NCBI GenBank assembly: GCA_035575095.1
Contig: DATLYF010000126.1
Location: 9,690 to 73,689 of the forward strand
Direction of reading: 5' to 3'
Length of the DNA: 64,000 bases
Source of the DNA: DATLYF01 sp035575095
Lineage (GTDB): Bacteria > Pseudomonadota > Gammaproteobacteria > Competibacterales > Competibacteraceae
Part shown: piece by piece, positions 46,511 through 59,148 of the stretch
Numbering within the stretch: position 1 is the first letter of the stretch
Layout: the number at the start of each line of letters is the position of its first letter
Made by a program: the position numbers and the translations under genes
The notes under the pieces: generated by a model
What the model was told of the DNA's origin: nothing
The model's input: only the letters and a program-made list of their open reading frames with translations
Database searches by the model: none

Positions 46511-46996
46511 TTATTCGATCACGACCAGCGGCTGGTCGTATTCGACCGGCTGGCCGTTCTCCACCAGGATCTCCACTACCGTACCGGCCCTGTCGGCTTC
46601 GATGGGATTGAACATCTTCATCGCCTCGATGATGCAGATGGTGTCGCCCGCCTTGACCTGGCTGCCCACCTCCACGAAGGGCTTGGCGCCCGGTGAGGCG
46701 GAGCGGTAGAAGGTACCCACCATGGGCGAGCGGATGAGGTGGCCGCTGCGCACCGGCTCGACCGGCTTGCTCTCGGCTACGGCGGCGGCGACCGGCGCGG
46801 CGGTGGCCGGCGCCGGCGTGGCGAAGGCACCGGCCGGCGCGTTCCAGGTCGGTGCCATGGCTGGCTGCACCATCACCGGCGCACCTTTGGCGTGGCGGCT
46901 GATGCGCACCGATTCCTCGCCCTCCTGGATCTCGATCTCGGCGATGCCGGATTCCTCCAGGAGTTCAATCAGCTTCTTGATCTTGCGAATGTCCAT
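46511..46996 (-). CDS. accB: Acetyl-CoA carboxylase, biotin carboxyl carrier protein
   Basis: The 161-residue protein opens [20 protein letters not shown]. An Ala/Pro-rich linker (about 45-80) leads to the biotinyl domain with Lys127 in EAMKM. It carries the carboxyl group between AccC and AccAD. The frame is open upstream to 47062 but ATG 46996 is the universal start. Directly upstream is a decayed aroQ start, the gene that normally precedes accB in gammaproteobacteria. Confidence 0.97.
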   Translation of the reverse strand: MDIRKIKKLIELLEESGIAEIEIQEGEESVRISRHAKGAPVMVQPAMAPTWNAPAGAFATPAPATAAPVAAAVAESKPVEPVRSGHLIRSPMVGTFYRSASPGAKPFVEVGSQVKAGDTICIIEAMKMFNPIEADRAGTVVEILVENGQPVEYDQPLVVIE

Positions 46997-47007
46997 GATG
47001 TGTCGTC

Positions 47008-47181
47008 TTAACCTTTGCGTTGGCGCAGTTGACGGTCCGCCGCCGGCAGGGTCAGCGTGCAACCCTGAGTGCCCAAACCGCAGATGACGTCCACCGCCAC
47101 GTCATGAGGGTGGTGGCCGAAGGGGTCACGGGTGCCCAGCAGATCGAGGGCGGGGCCGGTGCAGAACAGCAGTTTTGCCAT
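47008..47181 (-). pseudogene. aroQ: Vestigial 5' end of type II 3-dehydroquinate dehydratase
   Basis: On the minus strand from the ATG at 47181 the frame reads MAKLLFCTGPALDLLGTRDP, plainly related to the AroQ start (M-x-K-x-L-x-x-x-GPNLNLLGxREP). The conserved Asn residues of GPNLNLLG are changed to Ala and Asp, and the remaining about 38 residues show no AroQ motif. The open frame is only 57 residues against about 145. Its place directly before accB is exactly that of aroQ in related genomes. I read it as a pseudogene, or less likely a short protein kept for another reason. Dehydroquinate dehydratase must be encoded elsewhere. Confidence 0.55.
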
Positions 47182-47298
47182 GGAGGGCAGCGTCCGGGGG
47201 ACAGGGCGGAAGGTGGTGGCATTCTGCATCAATGCCCAGGTCTTGTCCAGAAATGGGAAGATCGGCGAAGATCGGCGCCGATGCAGGCGAGATCCCCT

Positions 47299-49140
47299 TT
47301 AGCCGTCCAGTGCCCGCTGCAGCCGCGCGGCGAAGGCCGGGGCCGGCAGAAAGCCTACCACCCGGTGGTCGAACCGTTCGCGTCCCTGCGCGTCGAAGAA
47401 CAGGATGGCAGGCGGCCCGAACAGGCCGAAGCGCTTGAGCAGGGCCTGGTCCTCGGCGTCGTTGGCGCTGACATCGGCGCGCAGCTTGAGCGCTCCGGCC
47501 CAAGCGGCGCGCACCGCCGGATCGGGGAAGGTATAGCGCTCCATCTCCTTGCAGGAGATGCACCAGTCGGCATAGAAGTCCAGCACCACCGGCCGCGAGC
47601 CTGCCGCCGCCAGGGCCTGCTGCAGGCCGGCCACACCCTTGATGGGCTGGAACTCCGCGGCCTGGGCCGACTCCGGTGCCGCCCCTGACCAGCTCACATC
47701 GCGCAGCGGCTGCCAGGGATCGCGGCTGCCGCCGGCCAGACCCACCAGGATCAGGCTGCCGTAGACCAGGAGCAGCACCCCCAAGCCCTTACCTAGTACC
47801 TGCCAGCCCGCGGCGGGGCGCTCCAGGGCATGCAGCGCGCCCAGCTGTACCGCGCCCACCAGTAGCAGCGCAGCCCAGCTCAGCATGATCAGCGGTGCCG
47901 GCAGGATGCGCTCCAGCAGCCACAATGCCACCGCCAGCAGCAGATAGCCGAACAGGTGGCGGATGCTCTCCAGCCAGCGCCCGGCCCGGGGCAGCCAGTG
48001 GCCGGCGCTGGCGCCGAGGACGAGCAGCGGCAGACCCATGCCCAGGCTCAGGACGAACAGGGCGGCGGCACCGAGCAGCACATCGCCGCTCTGAGCGATC
48101 ACCGAAAGGATGCCGATCAGAGGCGGCGCCAGGCAGGGACTGACGATCAACGCCGAGAGCGCCCCCATGACCCCTACCCCGAGGTAACGGCCGCCGATCT
48201 GGCGGTTGCTGAGCTCGGTCAACGTCTGCTGCCAGCGCGCGGGGAGCTGCAGATGGAACAAGCCGAACATGGACAGGGCCAGCAGCACGAACAAGCCGGC
48301 GAAGCCGCCGAGCACCGCCGGATGCTGGAATAGGGTCTGCAGGTTCTGACCGAGCAGGGCGGCCAGGACGCCGACCAGAGTATAGGTCAGGGCCATGGCC
48401 AGCACGTAGGTGAGCGACAGCGCCAAGGCGCGCGGCGTGCTGAGCTTGTCCCCCTGGCCGACGATGAGGCCGGAGAGGATGGGGAGCATGGGAAACATGC
48501 AGGGCGTGAAGGCCAGCAACAGCCCTAGCCCCAGGAACAGGGGCAAAGACCAGAGGCGGTCCCGGGCCAGCAGCTGCGCCAGGCGATCCTGCTCGGCCGG
48601 CGGCAGCGCTGCGGCAGGGGCGGAGGGAGGCAGTGCAGGCGCGCTGGCGGCCACCGTCGAGGGTGTGGCGCCGCTGGGCAGCGCCACCGGCAGGATCTGG
48701 TTCATGGGCGGATAGCACACCCCCACCTCGGCGCAGCCCTGATAGTCCAGCCGCACGCGGATCTCGCCGGCGGCCGGCCAGTCGCCGGCGAGGCGGGCGC
48801 TGGCGCGGGCCGCGCGATAGTACACCTGCTGCACGCCGAAGAACTCGTCCTCCTTGGGCTCGCCGGCCGGCAGCTCCAGGCTCTGCACGGTCAGTCCGCC
48901 GGCGTCCAGGAGAGTGAGCTTGATCTTGTCGCGGTACAGGTAATAGCCGTCGGCGATGGCCCAGGTGGCTTCCAGGGTGCGGGCGTCGCGGGCGCTGACG
49001 CTGGGGGCGAAAGCCTGCTCCGGGGGCAGCAGGTCAGGGCCGGCGGAGCTGCCGCCCCAGCCCTTGAACAGCCCGCTCTGGGCCAGGGCCAGCAGCGGCA
49101 GCAACAACAGGATCGGCAGCAGCGCCGCTCTACGCAGCAT
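47299..49140 (-). CDS. dsbD: Thiol:disulfide interchange protein DsbD
   Basis: A 613-residue membrane protein: signal peptide (LLPILLLLPLLALAQ), periplasmic alpha domain with Cys pair in DYQGCAEVGVCYPP, eight transmembrane helices with the central Cys residues in FTPCMFPMLPI and VSPCLAPPLIG, and a C-terminal thioredoxin domain with ADWCISCKEME. Electrons pass from cytoplasmic thioredoxin to periplasmic thiol proteins. ATG 49140 is set by the signal peptide and lies inside the end of cutA (11-base overlap). Confidence 0.96.
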   Translation of the reverse strand: MLRRAALLPILLLLPLLALAQSGLFKGWGGSSAGPDLLPPEQAFAPSVSARDARTLEATWAIADGYYLYRDKIKLTLLDAGGLTVQSLELPAGEPKEDEFFGVQQVYYRAARASARLAGDWPAAGEIRVRLDYQGCAEVGVCYPPMNQILPVALPSGATPSTVAASAPALPPSAPAAALPPAEQDRLAQLLARDRLWSLPLFLGLGLLLAFTPCMFPMLPILSGLIVGQGDKLSTPRALALSLTYVLAMALTYTLVGVLAALLGQNLQTLFQHPAVLGGFAGLFVLLALSMFGLFHLQLPARWQQTLTELSNRQIGGRYLGVGVMGALSALIVSPCLAPPLIGILSVIAQSGDVLLGAAALFVLSLGMGLPLLVLGASAGHWLPRAGRWLESIRHLFGYLLLAVALWLLERILPAPLIMLSWAALLLVGAVQLGALHALERPAAGWQVLGKGLGVLLLVYGSLILVGLAGGSRDPWQPLRDVSWSGAAPESAQAAEFQPIKGVAGLQQALAAAGSRPVVLDFYADWCISCKEMERYTFPDPAVRAAWAGALKLRADVSANDAEDQALLKRFGLFGPPAILFFDAQGRERFDHRVVGFLPAPAFAARLQRALDG

Positions 49141-49477
49141 CGCCCGCCTCCACGCTGGCCGCCAGCCAGTCCAGATAGGGGGTGCTGCCTTCCAGGATGG
49201 GTAGTGCGATGAGTTCCGGAACCTCATAGGGATGCAGTTCGCGTACCCGCCGCTCCAGGGCGGTGAAGGCATCGGTGCGGGTCTTGATCAGCAGCAGCAC
49301 TTCGACATCGCGCTGGATCGCGCCCTGCCAGCGGTACACCGAGGTCAGGCCGGGCAGAATGTTGACGCAGGCGGCCAGCCGCTCTGCCACCAGGGTTTCG
49401 GCCATCCGCCCGGCGCTGTCCAGATCGGGGCAGGTGCAGAGCACCACCCGGTTGCCGTTGCCCATGTTCTTGTTCAT
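49130..49477 (-). CDS. cutA: Divalent-cation tolerance protein CutA
   Basis: The 115-residue protein has VVLCTCPDLDSAGRMAETLV, AERLAACVNILPGLTSVYRW and HPYEVPELIALPI, the full CutA signature. CutA forms trimers, binds copper and other metals, and has been linked to DsbD in many genomes, as here, where the two genes overlap by 11 bases. A second in-frame ATG four codons later is also possible as start. Confidence 0.95.
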   Translation of the reverse strand: MNKNMGNGNRVVLCTCPDLDSAGRMAETLVAERLAACVNILPGLTSVYRWQGAIQRDVEVLLLIKTRTDAFTALERRVRELHPYEVPELIALPILEGSTPYLDWLAASVEAGDAA

Positions 49478-49651
49478 CGCTGTGATAAGCCCGCCTACAT
49501 GCCCGCCGAGTGTGCCATTATAAGTAAGTCTTTGATCGCCCCACAGCCTGCCCCGCGGGCAAGGCTCGGAACATGTTCTGTCGATCGGTCCGTGTCACTT
49601 TCGGCCTACACCCAGCGCAGAAAACCGTCTCTATAGGAGATAACTATTTTT

Positions 49652-49696
49652 TTGATAGCAACAATTGTCTTGAGCTATTAATGAGAACGATTATCA
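49652..49696 (+). promoter_or_regulatory. Promoter with Fur box before the DUF2061 gene
   Basis: TGAGAACGATTATCA (49682-49696) matches the 7-1-7 Fur consensus TGATAATNATTATCA at 12 of 14 fixed positions. It directly follows a promoter: -35 TTGATA (49652-49657), 18 bases, -10 TATTAA (49676-49681). Fur bound here would block initiation, so the gene should respond to iron. Confidence 0.65.
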
Positions 49697-49729
49697 TCGA
49701 GCTAGGATCGGCATACGAGGAGATCCGCC

Positions 49730-49933
49730 ATGCTCAAGACCCTGACCTTCGCCATGGTGCATTTCTCCGTGGCCTTTACCGTCGGCTGGCTGCTCACCGG
49801 CAGTGTCGCCATCGGCAGCTTGCTGGCTCTGGTGGAGCCGACTTGCAACACCGTAGCCTATTTCTTCCACGAGAAGTTGTGGGAGCGCATCCGCCGCCGC
49901 GGGGTGGCGGCGCGTCCTCGGCCTGCGGCCTGA
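49730..49933 (+). CDS. DUF2061 family small membrane protein
   Basis: The 67-residue protein MLKTLTFAMVHFSVAFTVGW with VAIGSLLALVEPTCNTVAYF and FHEKLWERI is a typical DUF2061 protein with two hydrophobic segments. The function is unknown. A Fur box and promoter lie 34-78 bases upstream, pointing to iron control. The start codon has GGAGATCC upstream. It precedes the yigZ-like gene by 13 bases and may share its transcript. Confidence 0.85.
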   Translation: MLKTLTFAMVHFSVAFTVGWLLTGSVAIGSLLALVEPTCNTVAYFFHEKLWERIRRRGVAARPRPAA

Positions 49934-49946
49934 GCCGCCATTGCCC

Positions 49947-50531
49947 ATGACCCTGTCTCTGGCCGCACCCGTCGAGGTCGAGATCGAGATCAAGAAGAGC
50001 CGCTTCATCGCCCATGTCGCTCCGGCCGCCTCGCGGGCCGAGGCCATGGCGGTGGTGGCGGCGCTGCGCCAGCGTTACCCAGGCGCCACTCACTATTGCT
50101 GGGCGTTGCTGGCCGGCGGCGAGTCGGGCATGAGCGATGACGGTGAACCCGGCGGCACCGCCGGCCGGCCCATGCTCAATGTGCTGCAGCACAAGGGGCT
50201 GGGCGATGTGGTGGCGGTGGTGGTGCGCTATTTCGGCGGCATCAAGCTGGGCGCCGGCGGCCTGGTGCGCGCCTACGGCCAGGCGGTGTCCCAGGCCCTG
50301 CAGACGGCGCGGATGGTACCGCGGCTACGGCCGGTGGAGCGACGGCTGGAGGTGGACTATCCCCTGGAGAGCCGGGTGCGCCACTGGTGCCAGCGGCATG
50401 CCATCGCCCTGGTCGGAGTGGAGTACGGCGAGCGCTTGCGCATCACCCTGTGCCTGCCGCAAGAGGCAGCAGAGCGGCTATGCGCGCAGCTTCAGGATAT
50501 GCTGCAAGGGCAGGGGCGTTGGCTCGCCTGA
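49947..50531 (+). CDS. yigZ: YigZ/IMPACT family protein
   Basis: The 194-residue protein carries the IMPACT N-terminal domain: KKSRFIAHVAPAASRAEAM, SDDGEPGGTAGRPMLNVLQ and VVRYFGGIKLGAGGLVRAYG, plus a small C-terminal DUF1949-type domain. Related proteins may act in translation control or ribosome-associated stress; the exact role is unsettled. The ATG at 49947 is preferred; an in-frame TTG two codons earlier is weaker. Confidence 0.92.
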   Translation: MTLSLAAPVEVEIEIKKSRFIAHVAPAASRAEAMAVVAALRQRYPGATHYCWALLAGGESGMSDDGEPGGTAGRPMLNVLQHKGLGDVVAVVVRYFGGIKLGAGGLVRAYGQAVSQALQTARMVPRLRPVERRLEVDYPLESRVRHWCQRHAIALVGVEYGERLRITLCLPQEAAERLCAQLQDMLQGQGRWLA

Positions 50532-50539
50532 AGCGGCAT

Positions 50540-50572
50540 CCCCCCTCGCCATGGTTGCTGTCGCAAGGGGGG
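50540..50572. terminator. Imperfect hairpin between convergent yigZ and trxB
   Basis: CCCCCCTCGC (50540-50549) pairs, with one mismatch, with GCAAGGGGGG (50563-50572). It sits between two convergent stops and could act on both transcripts; there is no U-tract. Confidence 0.35.
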
Positions 50573-50587
50573 CGGTGTCCGCGTGGC

Positions 50588-51655
<1,068 letters not shown>

Positions 51656-52258
51656 TTACAGCTTACCGGCGTTCTCCGCCAGATATTCGGCCACGCCGGA
51701 GGCGTCGGCCTTCATCCCCTTCTGGCCCTTCTGCCAGCCGGCCGGGCAGACCTCGCCGTGCTCTTCGGTAAACTGCAGCGCCTCCACCAGGCGCAGCATT
51801 TCATCCACGTTGCGCCCGAGCGGCAGGTTGTTGACGATCTGCGACTGCACCACGCCGTTGCGGTCGATGAGGAAGGTGGCGCGCAGGGCGACACCGGCCT
51901 CGGGGTGTTCGACGCCGTAGGCGCGGGTGATTTCGTGCTTGACGTCGGCCACCAGCGGGAACTGCACCGGACCGATGCCGCCCTTCTCCACCGGGGTGTT
52001 GCGCCAGGCGAAATGGGTGAACTGGGAATCGATGCTCACTCCCACCACCTCCACGCCCAGATCCTTGAACTTCGCGATGCGGTTGTCGTGGGCGATGATC
52101 TCGGAGGGGCAGACGAAGGTGAAGTCCAGGGGATAGAAGAACAGCACCACGTACTTGCCGCGCAGGTCGGAGAGCTTGAAGTCCTCCTTGATGGTACCGT
52201 CGGCCAGAACGGCGGGAGCGGTGAAGTCCGGGGCCTGCTTGGTTACCAGTACGCTCAT
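51656..52258 (-). CDS. Typical 2-Cys peroxiredoxin
   Basis: A 200-residue peroxiredoxin with the peroxidatic Cys50 in DFTFVCPSEI and the resolving Cys171 in GEVCPAGWQKG. RATFLIDRNGVVQSQIVNNL is also typical. It reduces hydrogen peroxide and organic peroxides, and its likely reductant chain (trxB) is encoded just downstream. The Prx1/AhpC class with C-terminal GWQKGQKGM is clear; whether an AhpF or thioredoxin recycles it cannot be told from sequence. It is divergent from the TerC gene. Confidence 0.93.
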   Translation of the reverse strand: MSVLVTKQAPDFTAPAVLADGTIKEDFKLSDLRGKYVVLFFYPLDFTFVCPSEIIAHDNRIAKFKDLGVEVVGVSIDSQFTHFAWRNTPVEKGGIGPVQFPLVADVKHEITRAYGVEHPEAGVALRATFLIDRNGVVQSQIVNNLPLGRNVDEMLRLVEALQFTEEHGEVCPAGWQKGQKGMKADASGVAEYLAENAGKL

Positions 52259-52444
52259 CGGGTATCTCCTTAGGATTGGTTGCACGAAACGTGGCGAAGG
52301 ATACGAGATGGCCGTCCATCGGTGAAATTGAATTATCCAACGGCCTGGATAGCCAATGCCTATCGGACCGACTGCCTCGTGTCCGTCACCCGAACATGCT
52401 ATAAGCGCGTAGCAAACCAACAACACCCTGAGGATGAGGCACGC

Positions 52445-53170
52445 ATGGAGTTCCTGCTCGATCCGCAAACCTGGGCCAGTCTGGCAACCCTCACGGCGCT
52501 GGAGATCGTGCTCGGCATCGACAATCTGTTGTTCATCTCCATCATCTCCAGCAGGCTGCCGGCTCACCAGCAGGTGGTGGCCCGCCGCACCGGCCTGGCG
52601 CTGGCGGTGCTCTCGCGCCTGGCGCTGCTGGCCAGCATCGCTTGGCTGGTGGGCCTGATCGAGCCGGTGTTCAGCGTATTCGAGCATCCGGTGTCCTGGC
52701 GCGATATCATCCTCATCGGTGGCGGTCTGTTCCTGCTGGCCAAGGGCACTAGCGAGATCCACGCCACCGTAGAAGGGGTGGAGGAGGAGATACGCCAGGC
52801 CAAGGCCGCCAGTTTCTTCTCGGTGATCATGCAGATCATGATCCTCGATATCGTGTTCTCCCTGGATTCGGTCATCACCGCCGTGGGCATGGCGCAGCAT
52901 CTGGAGGTGATGGCGGCGGCCATCATCATCGCCGTGGCCATCATGCTGTTCGCCGCCGAGCCGCTATCGCGCTTCATCGAGGCGCACCTCTCGGTGAAGA
53001 TGCTGGCGCTGGCCTTCCTCATCCTGGTGGGCGTGGCGCTGATTGCCGACGGTATGGGCTTCCACATTCCCAAGGGCTATCTCTACTTCGCCATCGCCTT
53101 CTCGGTGGGCGTGGAGATCCTCAATCTGTGGGCGCAAAAGCGCCGGCGGCAGGCCAGGGCCGCAAGGTGA
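52445..53170 (+). CDS. TerC family integral membrane protein
   Basis: The 241-residue membrane protein has about seven hydrophobic segments and the TerC acidic motifs LEIVLGIDNLLFISI and MILDIVFSLDSVITAVGM. Members are thought to export or handle Mn2+ and other metals (Alx/TerC/YkoY group). ATG 52445 follows GAGGATGAGG. It is divergent from the peroxiredoxin gene; metal homeostasis and peroxide defence are often linked. Confidence 0.9.
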   Translation: MEFLLDPQTWASLATLTALEIVLGIDNLLFISIISSRLPAHQQVVARRTGLALAVLSRLALLASIAWLVGLIEPVFSVFEHPVSWRDIILIGGGLFLLAKGTSEIHATVEGVEEEIRQAKAASFFSVIMQIMILDIVFSLDSVITAVGMAQHLEVMAAAIIIAVAIMLFAAEPLSRFIEAHLSVKMLALAFLILVGVALIADGMGFHIPKGYLYFAIAFSVGVEILNLWAQKRRRQARAAR

Positions 53171-53200
53171 GTGAAGATCCGACCCCGTCCGCCGGCGGGG

Positions 53201-53217
53201 CTGTCACCGTTCTGTCA
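53201..53217 (+). promoter_or_regulatory. Pho box upstream of phoB
   Basis: Two direct repeats CTGTCA at 53201-53206 and 53212-53217, 11 bases apart, match the PhoB-binding consensus CTGTCAT-N4-CTGTCAT in spacing. They lie 51 bases before the phoB start, fitting autoactivation under phosphate limitation. Confidence 0.8.
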
Positions 53218-53267
53218 CATGGCGCGCCTTAAATAAGCCGGTTCAGTAACGGGCGAAGGTTTAGGCA

Positions 53268-53960
53268 ATGAACGCGAAACGCATCCTGGTTGTGGAAGAC
53301 GAGCAACCGATCCGCGAGATGATCAGCTTCGCCCTGGGCAGCGTCGGCTTCGCCGTGGAGGAGGCCGCCGACAGCCGCCAGGCGCAGACTGCCATCGCCA
53401 ACCACCGCCCCGACCTGATCCTGCTGGACTGGATGCTGCCCGGCGTGAGCGGCATCGACTACGCGCGGCGGCTAAAGAAAGACGAGTTGACCCGCGAGAT
53501 CCCCATCATCATGCTCACCGCCCGGGCCGAGGAGGAGGACAAGATTCAGGGACTGGACAGCGGTGCCGACGACTACATCACCAAGCCGTTCTCGCCCCGC
53601 GAGCTGGTGGCGCGCATCAAGGCGGTGCTGCGCCGCGGTGGCCCGGGTGGCGAGGGCGAGGTGCTGGAGGCCAGCGGTCTCAAACTCGATACCGCCAGCC
53701 ACCGTGTCACCAGCGGCACGGCTACGATCGAGATCGGCCCCACCGAGTACCGCTTGCTGGAGTTTTTCATGTCGCATCCGGAGCGGGTCTATTCGCGCTC
53801 GCAGTTGCTCGACCGAGTCTGGGGCAGCAACGTCTACGTGGAGGAGCGCACCGTGGACGTGCACATCCGCCGCCTGCGCAAGGCGCTGGAGCCCTACGGT
53901 CACGACGTCCTGATCCAGACCGTGCGCGGCGCCGGCTACCGCTTCTCGACGAGGCTCTGA
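53268..53960 (+). CDS. phoB: Phosphate regulon response regulator PhoB
   Basis: A 230-residue OmpR-type regulator. The receiver domain ([20 protein letters not shown]) has phospho-acceptor Asp54 in [13 protein letters not shown], which is the PhoB version of this motif, followed by the winged helix ([40 protein letters not shown]). It activates phosphate-starvation genes. A Pho box precedes it, and phoR starts directly after its stop. Confidence 0.97.
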   Translation: MNAKRILVVEDEQPIREMISFALGSVGFAVEEAADSRQAQTAIANHRPDLILLDWMLPGVSGIDYARRLKKDELTREIPIIMLTARAEEEDKIQGLDSGADDYITKPFSPRELVARIKAVLRRGGPGGEGEVLEASGLKLDTASHRVTSGTATIEIGPTEYRLLEFFMSHPERVYSRSQLLDRVWGSNVYVEERTVDVHIRRLRKALEPYGHDVLIQTVRGAGYRFSTRL

Positions 53961-55280
53961 GTGCGCAAGCCGATGCTCGGGCTGCTCGGTCGCACTCTGC
54001 TGGCGCTGGCCGGCCTGGCCGGCGCCGGCTGGCTGAGCGGCTATCCGCTGACGTTCCTGCTGCTCGGTTCCTGGGGCCTGCTGGCCTGGCACCTGTATCA
54101 GCTCGTCCGGCTGGAGCGCGAGCTGGCCAAGGGCAAGGACTGGCGCATCCAGGACGTGGGCGGGCTATGGGGCGAGGTCTACAGCCAGCTGTTCAAGCTG
54201 CAGAAGCAGTACGAGCAGCGCGAGCGCCTGCTCAAGGGCACCCTGGGCAAGTTCCGCGAGGCCATCGCGGCGGTGCCCGATGCCGCCGTGGCGCTGGACG
54301 ACAGCGATGCCGTGCTCTGGGCCAACCAGGCCGCCGAGCGCCTGCTCGGCTTGCACATGCCCCAGGACAGCGGCCAGCGCTTGGCCAATCTGGTGCGCCA
54401 TCCGGCCTTTGTCGCCTTTCTCGGCAGCGCGGGCGGCGAAGAGGGCGTGGAGTTCCCCGCGCCCAGCGAGTCCGGGCGCATCTTGCATGCTCGCCTCATT
54501 CCCTACGGTCAGGGCCAGCGCCTGCTCATCGCTACCGACATCACCCGCATGCATCGCCTGGAGCAGGTGCGCCGCGACTTCGTCGCCAACGTCTCGCACG
54601 AGCTGCGCACCCCGCTCACGGTCATCAACGGCTACCTGGAGACCTTGCTCGATTCCGACGATCCCTGCATCGAACGCTGGCAGAGGCCGTTACGCGGTAT
54701 GGCCCAGCAGTCCGGGCGCATGCTGCATATCATCGAGGACCTGCTGATGCTGTCCCGGCTCGAAAACGACGCCGAGCGCCGCCCGGAGAAAGCAGTGGCG
54801 ATGCCGGAGTTGCTCGCCGCCCTGGCCGAGGACGCCATCGCCCTGAGCGGCGAGCGCGGCCACCAGGTGCAGGTGGCGGCCGATCCCGGACTGTGGGTGC
54901 AGGGCTGCGAAAAAGAGATCCGTAGCGCCTGCGCCAATCTGGTCTTCAACGCCGTGCGCCACACCCCCGCGGGCAGCCGGGTGGAGATCCGCTGGTTCGT
55001 CGATGAGCAGGGCTGTCCCTGTCTACAGGTGGCGGACAACGGCGAGGGCATCCCGGCCCAGCACATCCCGCGCCTGACCGAACGCTTCTACCGGGTGGAC
55101 AAGGGCCGGCAGCGCGAGAGCGGCGGCACCGGCCTGGGGCTGGCCATCGTCAAGCACGTCATGCAGCGCCACGGTGGGCAGCTCGGCATTATCAGCCAGC
55201 TCGGGGTAGGCAGCACCTTCACCTGCCGCTTCCCCGCCGAGCGGCGCCGGATGTCGCCGGGCAAGAGCGCGCTCGGCTGA
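53961..55280 (+). CDS. phoR: Phosphate regulon sensor histidine kinase PhoR
   Basis: The 439-residue protein has two N-terminal hydrophobic segments (about 11-45) without a large periplasmic domain, a PAS domain (AIAAVPDAAVALDDSDAVLW), the phosphorylated His213 in FVANVSHELRTPLT, and the ATPase boxes ANLVFNAVRHTP, VADNGEGIP and GGTGLGLAIVKHVMQRHGG. This layout is that of PhoR. The start is GTG 53961, immediately after the phoB stop, so the two are translationally linked. Confidence 0.96.
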   Translation: MRKPMLGLLGRTLLALAGLAGAGWLSGYPLTFLLLGSWGLLAWHLYQLVRLERELAKGKDWRIQDVGGLWGEVYSQLFKLQKQYEQRERLLKGTLGKFREAIAAVPDAAVALDDSDAVLWANQAAERLLGLHMPQDSGQRLANLVRHPAFVAFLGSAGGEEGVEFPAPSESGRILHARLIPYGQGQRLLIATDITRMHRLEQVRRDFVANVSHELRTPLTVINGYLETLLDSDDPCIERWQRPLRGMAQQSGRMLHIIEDLLMLSRLENDAERRPEKAVAMPELLAALAEDAIALSGERGHQVQVAADPGLWVQGCEKEIRSACANLVFNAVRHTPAGSRVEIRWFVDEQGCPCLQVADNGEGIPAQHIPRLTERFYRVDKGRQRESGGTGLGLAIVKHVMQRHGGQLGIISQLGVGSTFTCRFPAERRRMSPGKSALG

Positions 55281-55296
55281 GTACGCGGAGGACGCC

Positions 55297-55803
55297 ATGC
55301 AACTGCTGCTAATCCGCCACGGCATCGCCGAGGATGCCGAACTGTTCGCCCGCGCCGGCGGGCGCGACGAGGACCGTCCCCTGACCGAGGCGGGCTTGCG
55401 CAAGATGCGCCGCATCGCCCAGGGCCTGAGCCTGCAGGCCGAGGACCTGGAGCGCCTCTACGCCAGCCGGCTGGTGCGTGCCCGCCAGACCGCGGAGCTG
55501 GTGGCGGCGGCTTACGGTGGCCTGCCTATCGAGGAGCGCGCGGAACTGTCGCCTTACGGCGAGCTGCCGCCGCTGCTCGACTGGCTGGCCACGCTGCCGC
55601 CACAGGGCGTCGTGGCCGTGGTCGGTCACGAGCCCCAGCTCAGCCGGCTCTGCGGCCTGCTGCTCTGCGGTGAGGCGCATTCCCTGCTGCGCCTGAAGAA
55701 GGGTGCAGCGGTACTGATCGACTTTCCCGCCGCCCCCGCCGCCGGTGCCGGCGTGTTGCATTGGGCCTTGACCCCGCGCCAGTTGCGCGCTTTGGGTGGT
55801 TGA
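55297..55803 (+). CDS. sixA: Phosphohistidine phosphatase SixA
   Basis: The 168-residue histidine phosphatase has the RHG motif LLIRHGIAED (catalytic His8), RARQTAELVAAAYGG and the second His in VVGHEPQLSRL. SixA removes phosphate from histidine phosphotransfer proteins. It follows phoR after 16 bases and overlaps nothing else; ppx starts four bases after its stop. Its presence inside a pho operon suggests a function in phosphorelay tuning or phosphate metabolism. Confidence 0.92.
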   Translation: MQLLLIRHGIAEDAELFARAGGRDEDRPLTEAGLRKMRRIAQGLSLQAEDLERLYASRLVRARQTAELVAAAYGGLPIEERAELSPYGELPPLLDWLATLPPQGVVAVVGHEPQLSRLCGLLLCGEAHSLLRLKKGAAVLIDFPAAPAAGAGVLHWALTPRQLRALGG

Positions 55804-55807
55804 GGCC

Positions 55808-58443
<2,636 letters not shown>

Positions 58444-58452
58444 GCCCGACCG

Positions 58453-59148
58453 ATGCGTGACAAACTGCTGCTGGCCGGGTTGCTGCTGGCGCTGGGGGTG
58501 GCCCTGGTGCCGATCTTCCGCCCGACCAGCCAGTCGCGGCCGGGTCAGGATCTGCCCTGGCAGATCACCGAAGAGGCCAATGGCGCCATCACCGTGTTCG
58601 GCCTCACCCTGGGCGAGAGCACGCTGGGCGAGGCCATCGCCAAGCTAGGCAACCGCGTCGAACTGGCCATCTTCCGCGGACGCGACGGCTTGCTCGCCCT
58701 GGAGGCCTATTTCCGCGACACCGTGCTCGGCGGGCTGAACGCTCGGGTAGTGCTGACCCTGCAGTTGGAGCAGCCGGTCCTGCAGGACTGGTTGAGCCGA
58801 CTCGGCACGGGCAAGCGCCTGCCCGATGGCAGCGAGCAGTTCCCGCTGGACGAGGGCGATGCCGAGCTGGCCCAGGAACTGCCCGTCACCAGCCTCACCT
58901 ATGCACCCCGGGTGGAGCTGGACGAGGCGCTGATACGCGACCGCTTCGGCGAGCCCGGCGAACAGATCCGGCTGCCTGACGGCGCCCGCCATTTCCTCTA
59001 CCCCGACAAAGGCCTGGACCTGCGCCTGGAGCCGGACGGCAAGGCGCTGCTGCAGTACCTGCCGCCGAGTGAGTTCGAGCGAGTGCGTGCGCCGCTCCGC
59101 CAGGCTGCCCAGACCGCTAACTCCAACCCTGTGACCACCCAGCCATGA
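58453..59148 (+). CDS. Conserved hypothetical membrane-anchored protein between hemB and aroE
   Basis: A 231-residue protein with one N-terminal hydrophobic segment (KLLLAGLLLALGVALVPIF), which lacks a Cys for lipidation, and a soluble probably periplasmic remainder. I recognise no catalytic motif. LGESTLGEAIAKLG and LIRDRFGEPGEQIRLPDGAR resemble SmpA/BamE-like repeated small folds only loosely. It starts nine bases after hemB and overlaps the aroE start by four bases (ATGA), so it is translated with both. I cannot assign a function. Confidence 0.75.
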   Translation: MRDKLLLAGLLLALGVALVPIFRPTSQSRPGQDLPWQITEEANGAITVFGLTLGESTLGEAIAKLGNRVELAIFRGRDGLLALEAYFRDTVLGGLNARVVLTLQLEQPVLQDWLSRLGTGKRLPDGSEQFPLDEGDAELAQELPVTSLTYAPRVELDEALIRDRFGEPGEQIRLPDGARHFLYPDKGLDLRLEPDGKALLQYLPPSEFERVRAPLRQAAQTANSNPVTTQP

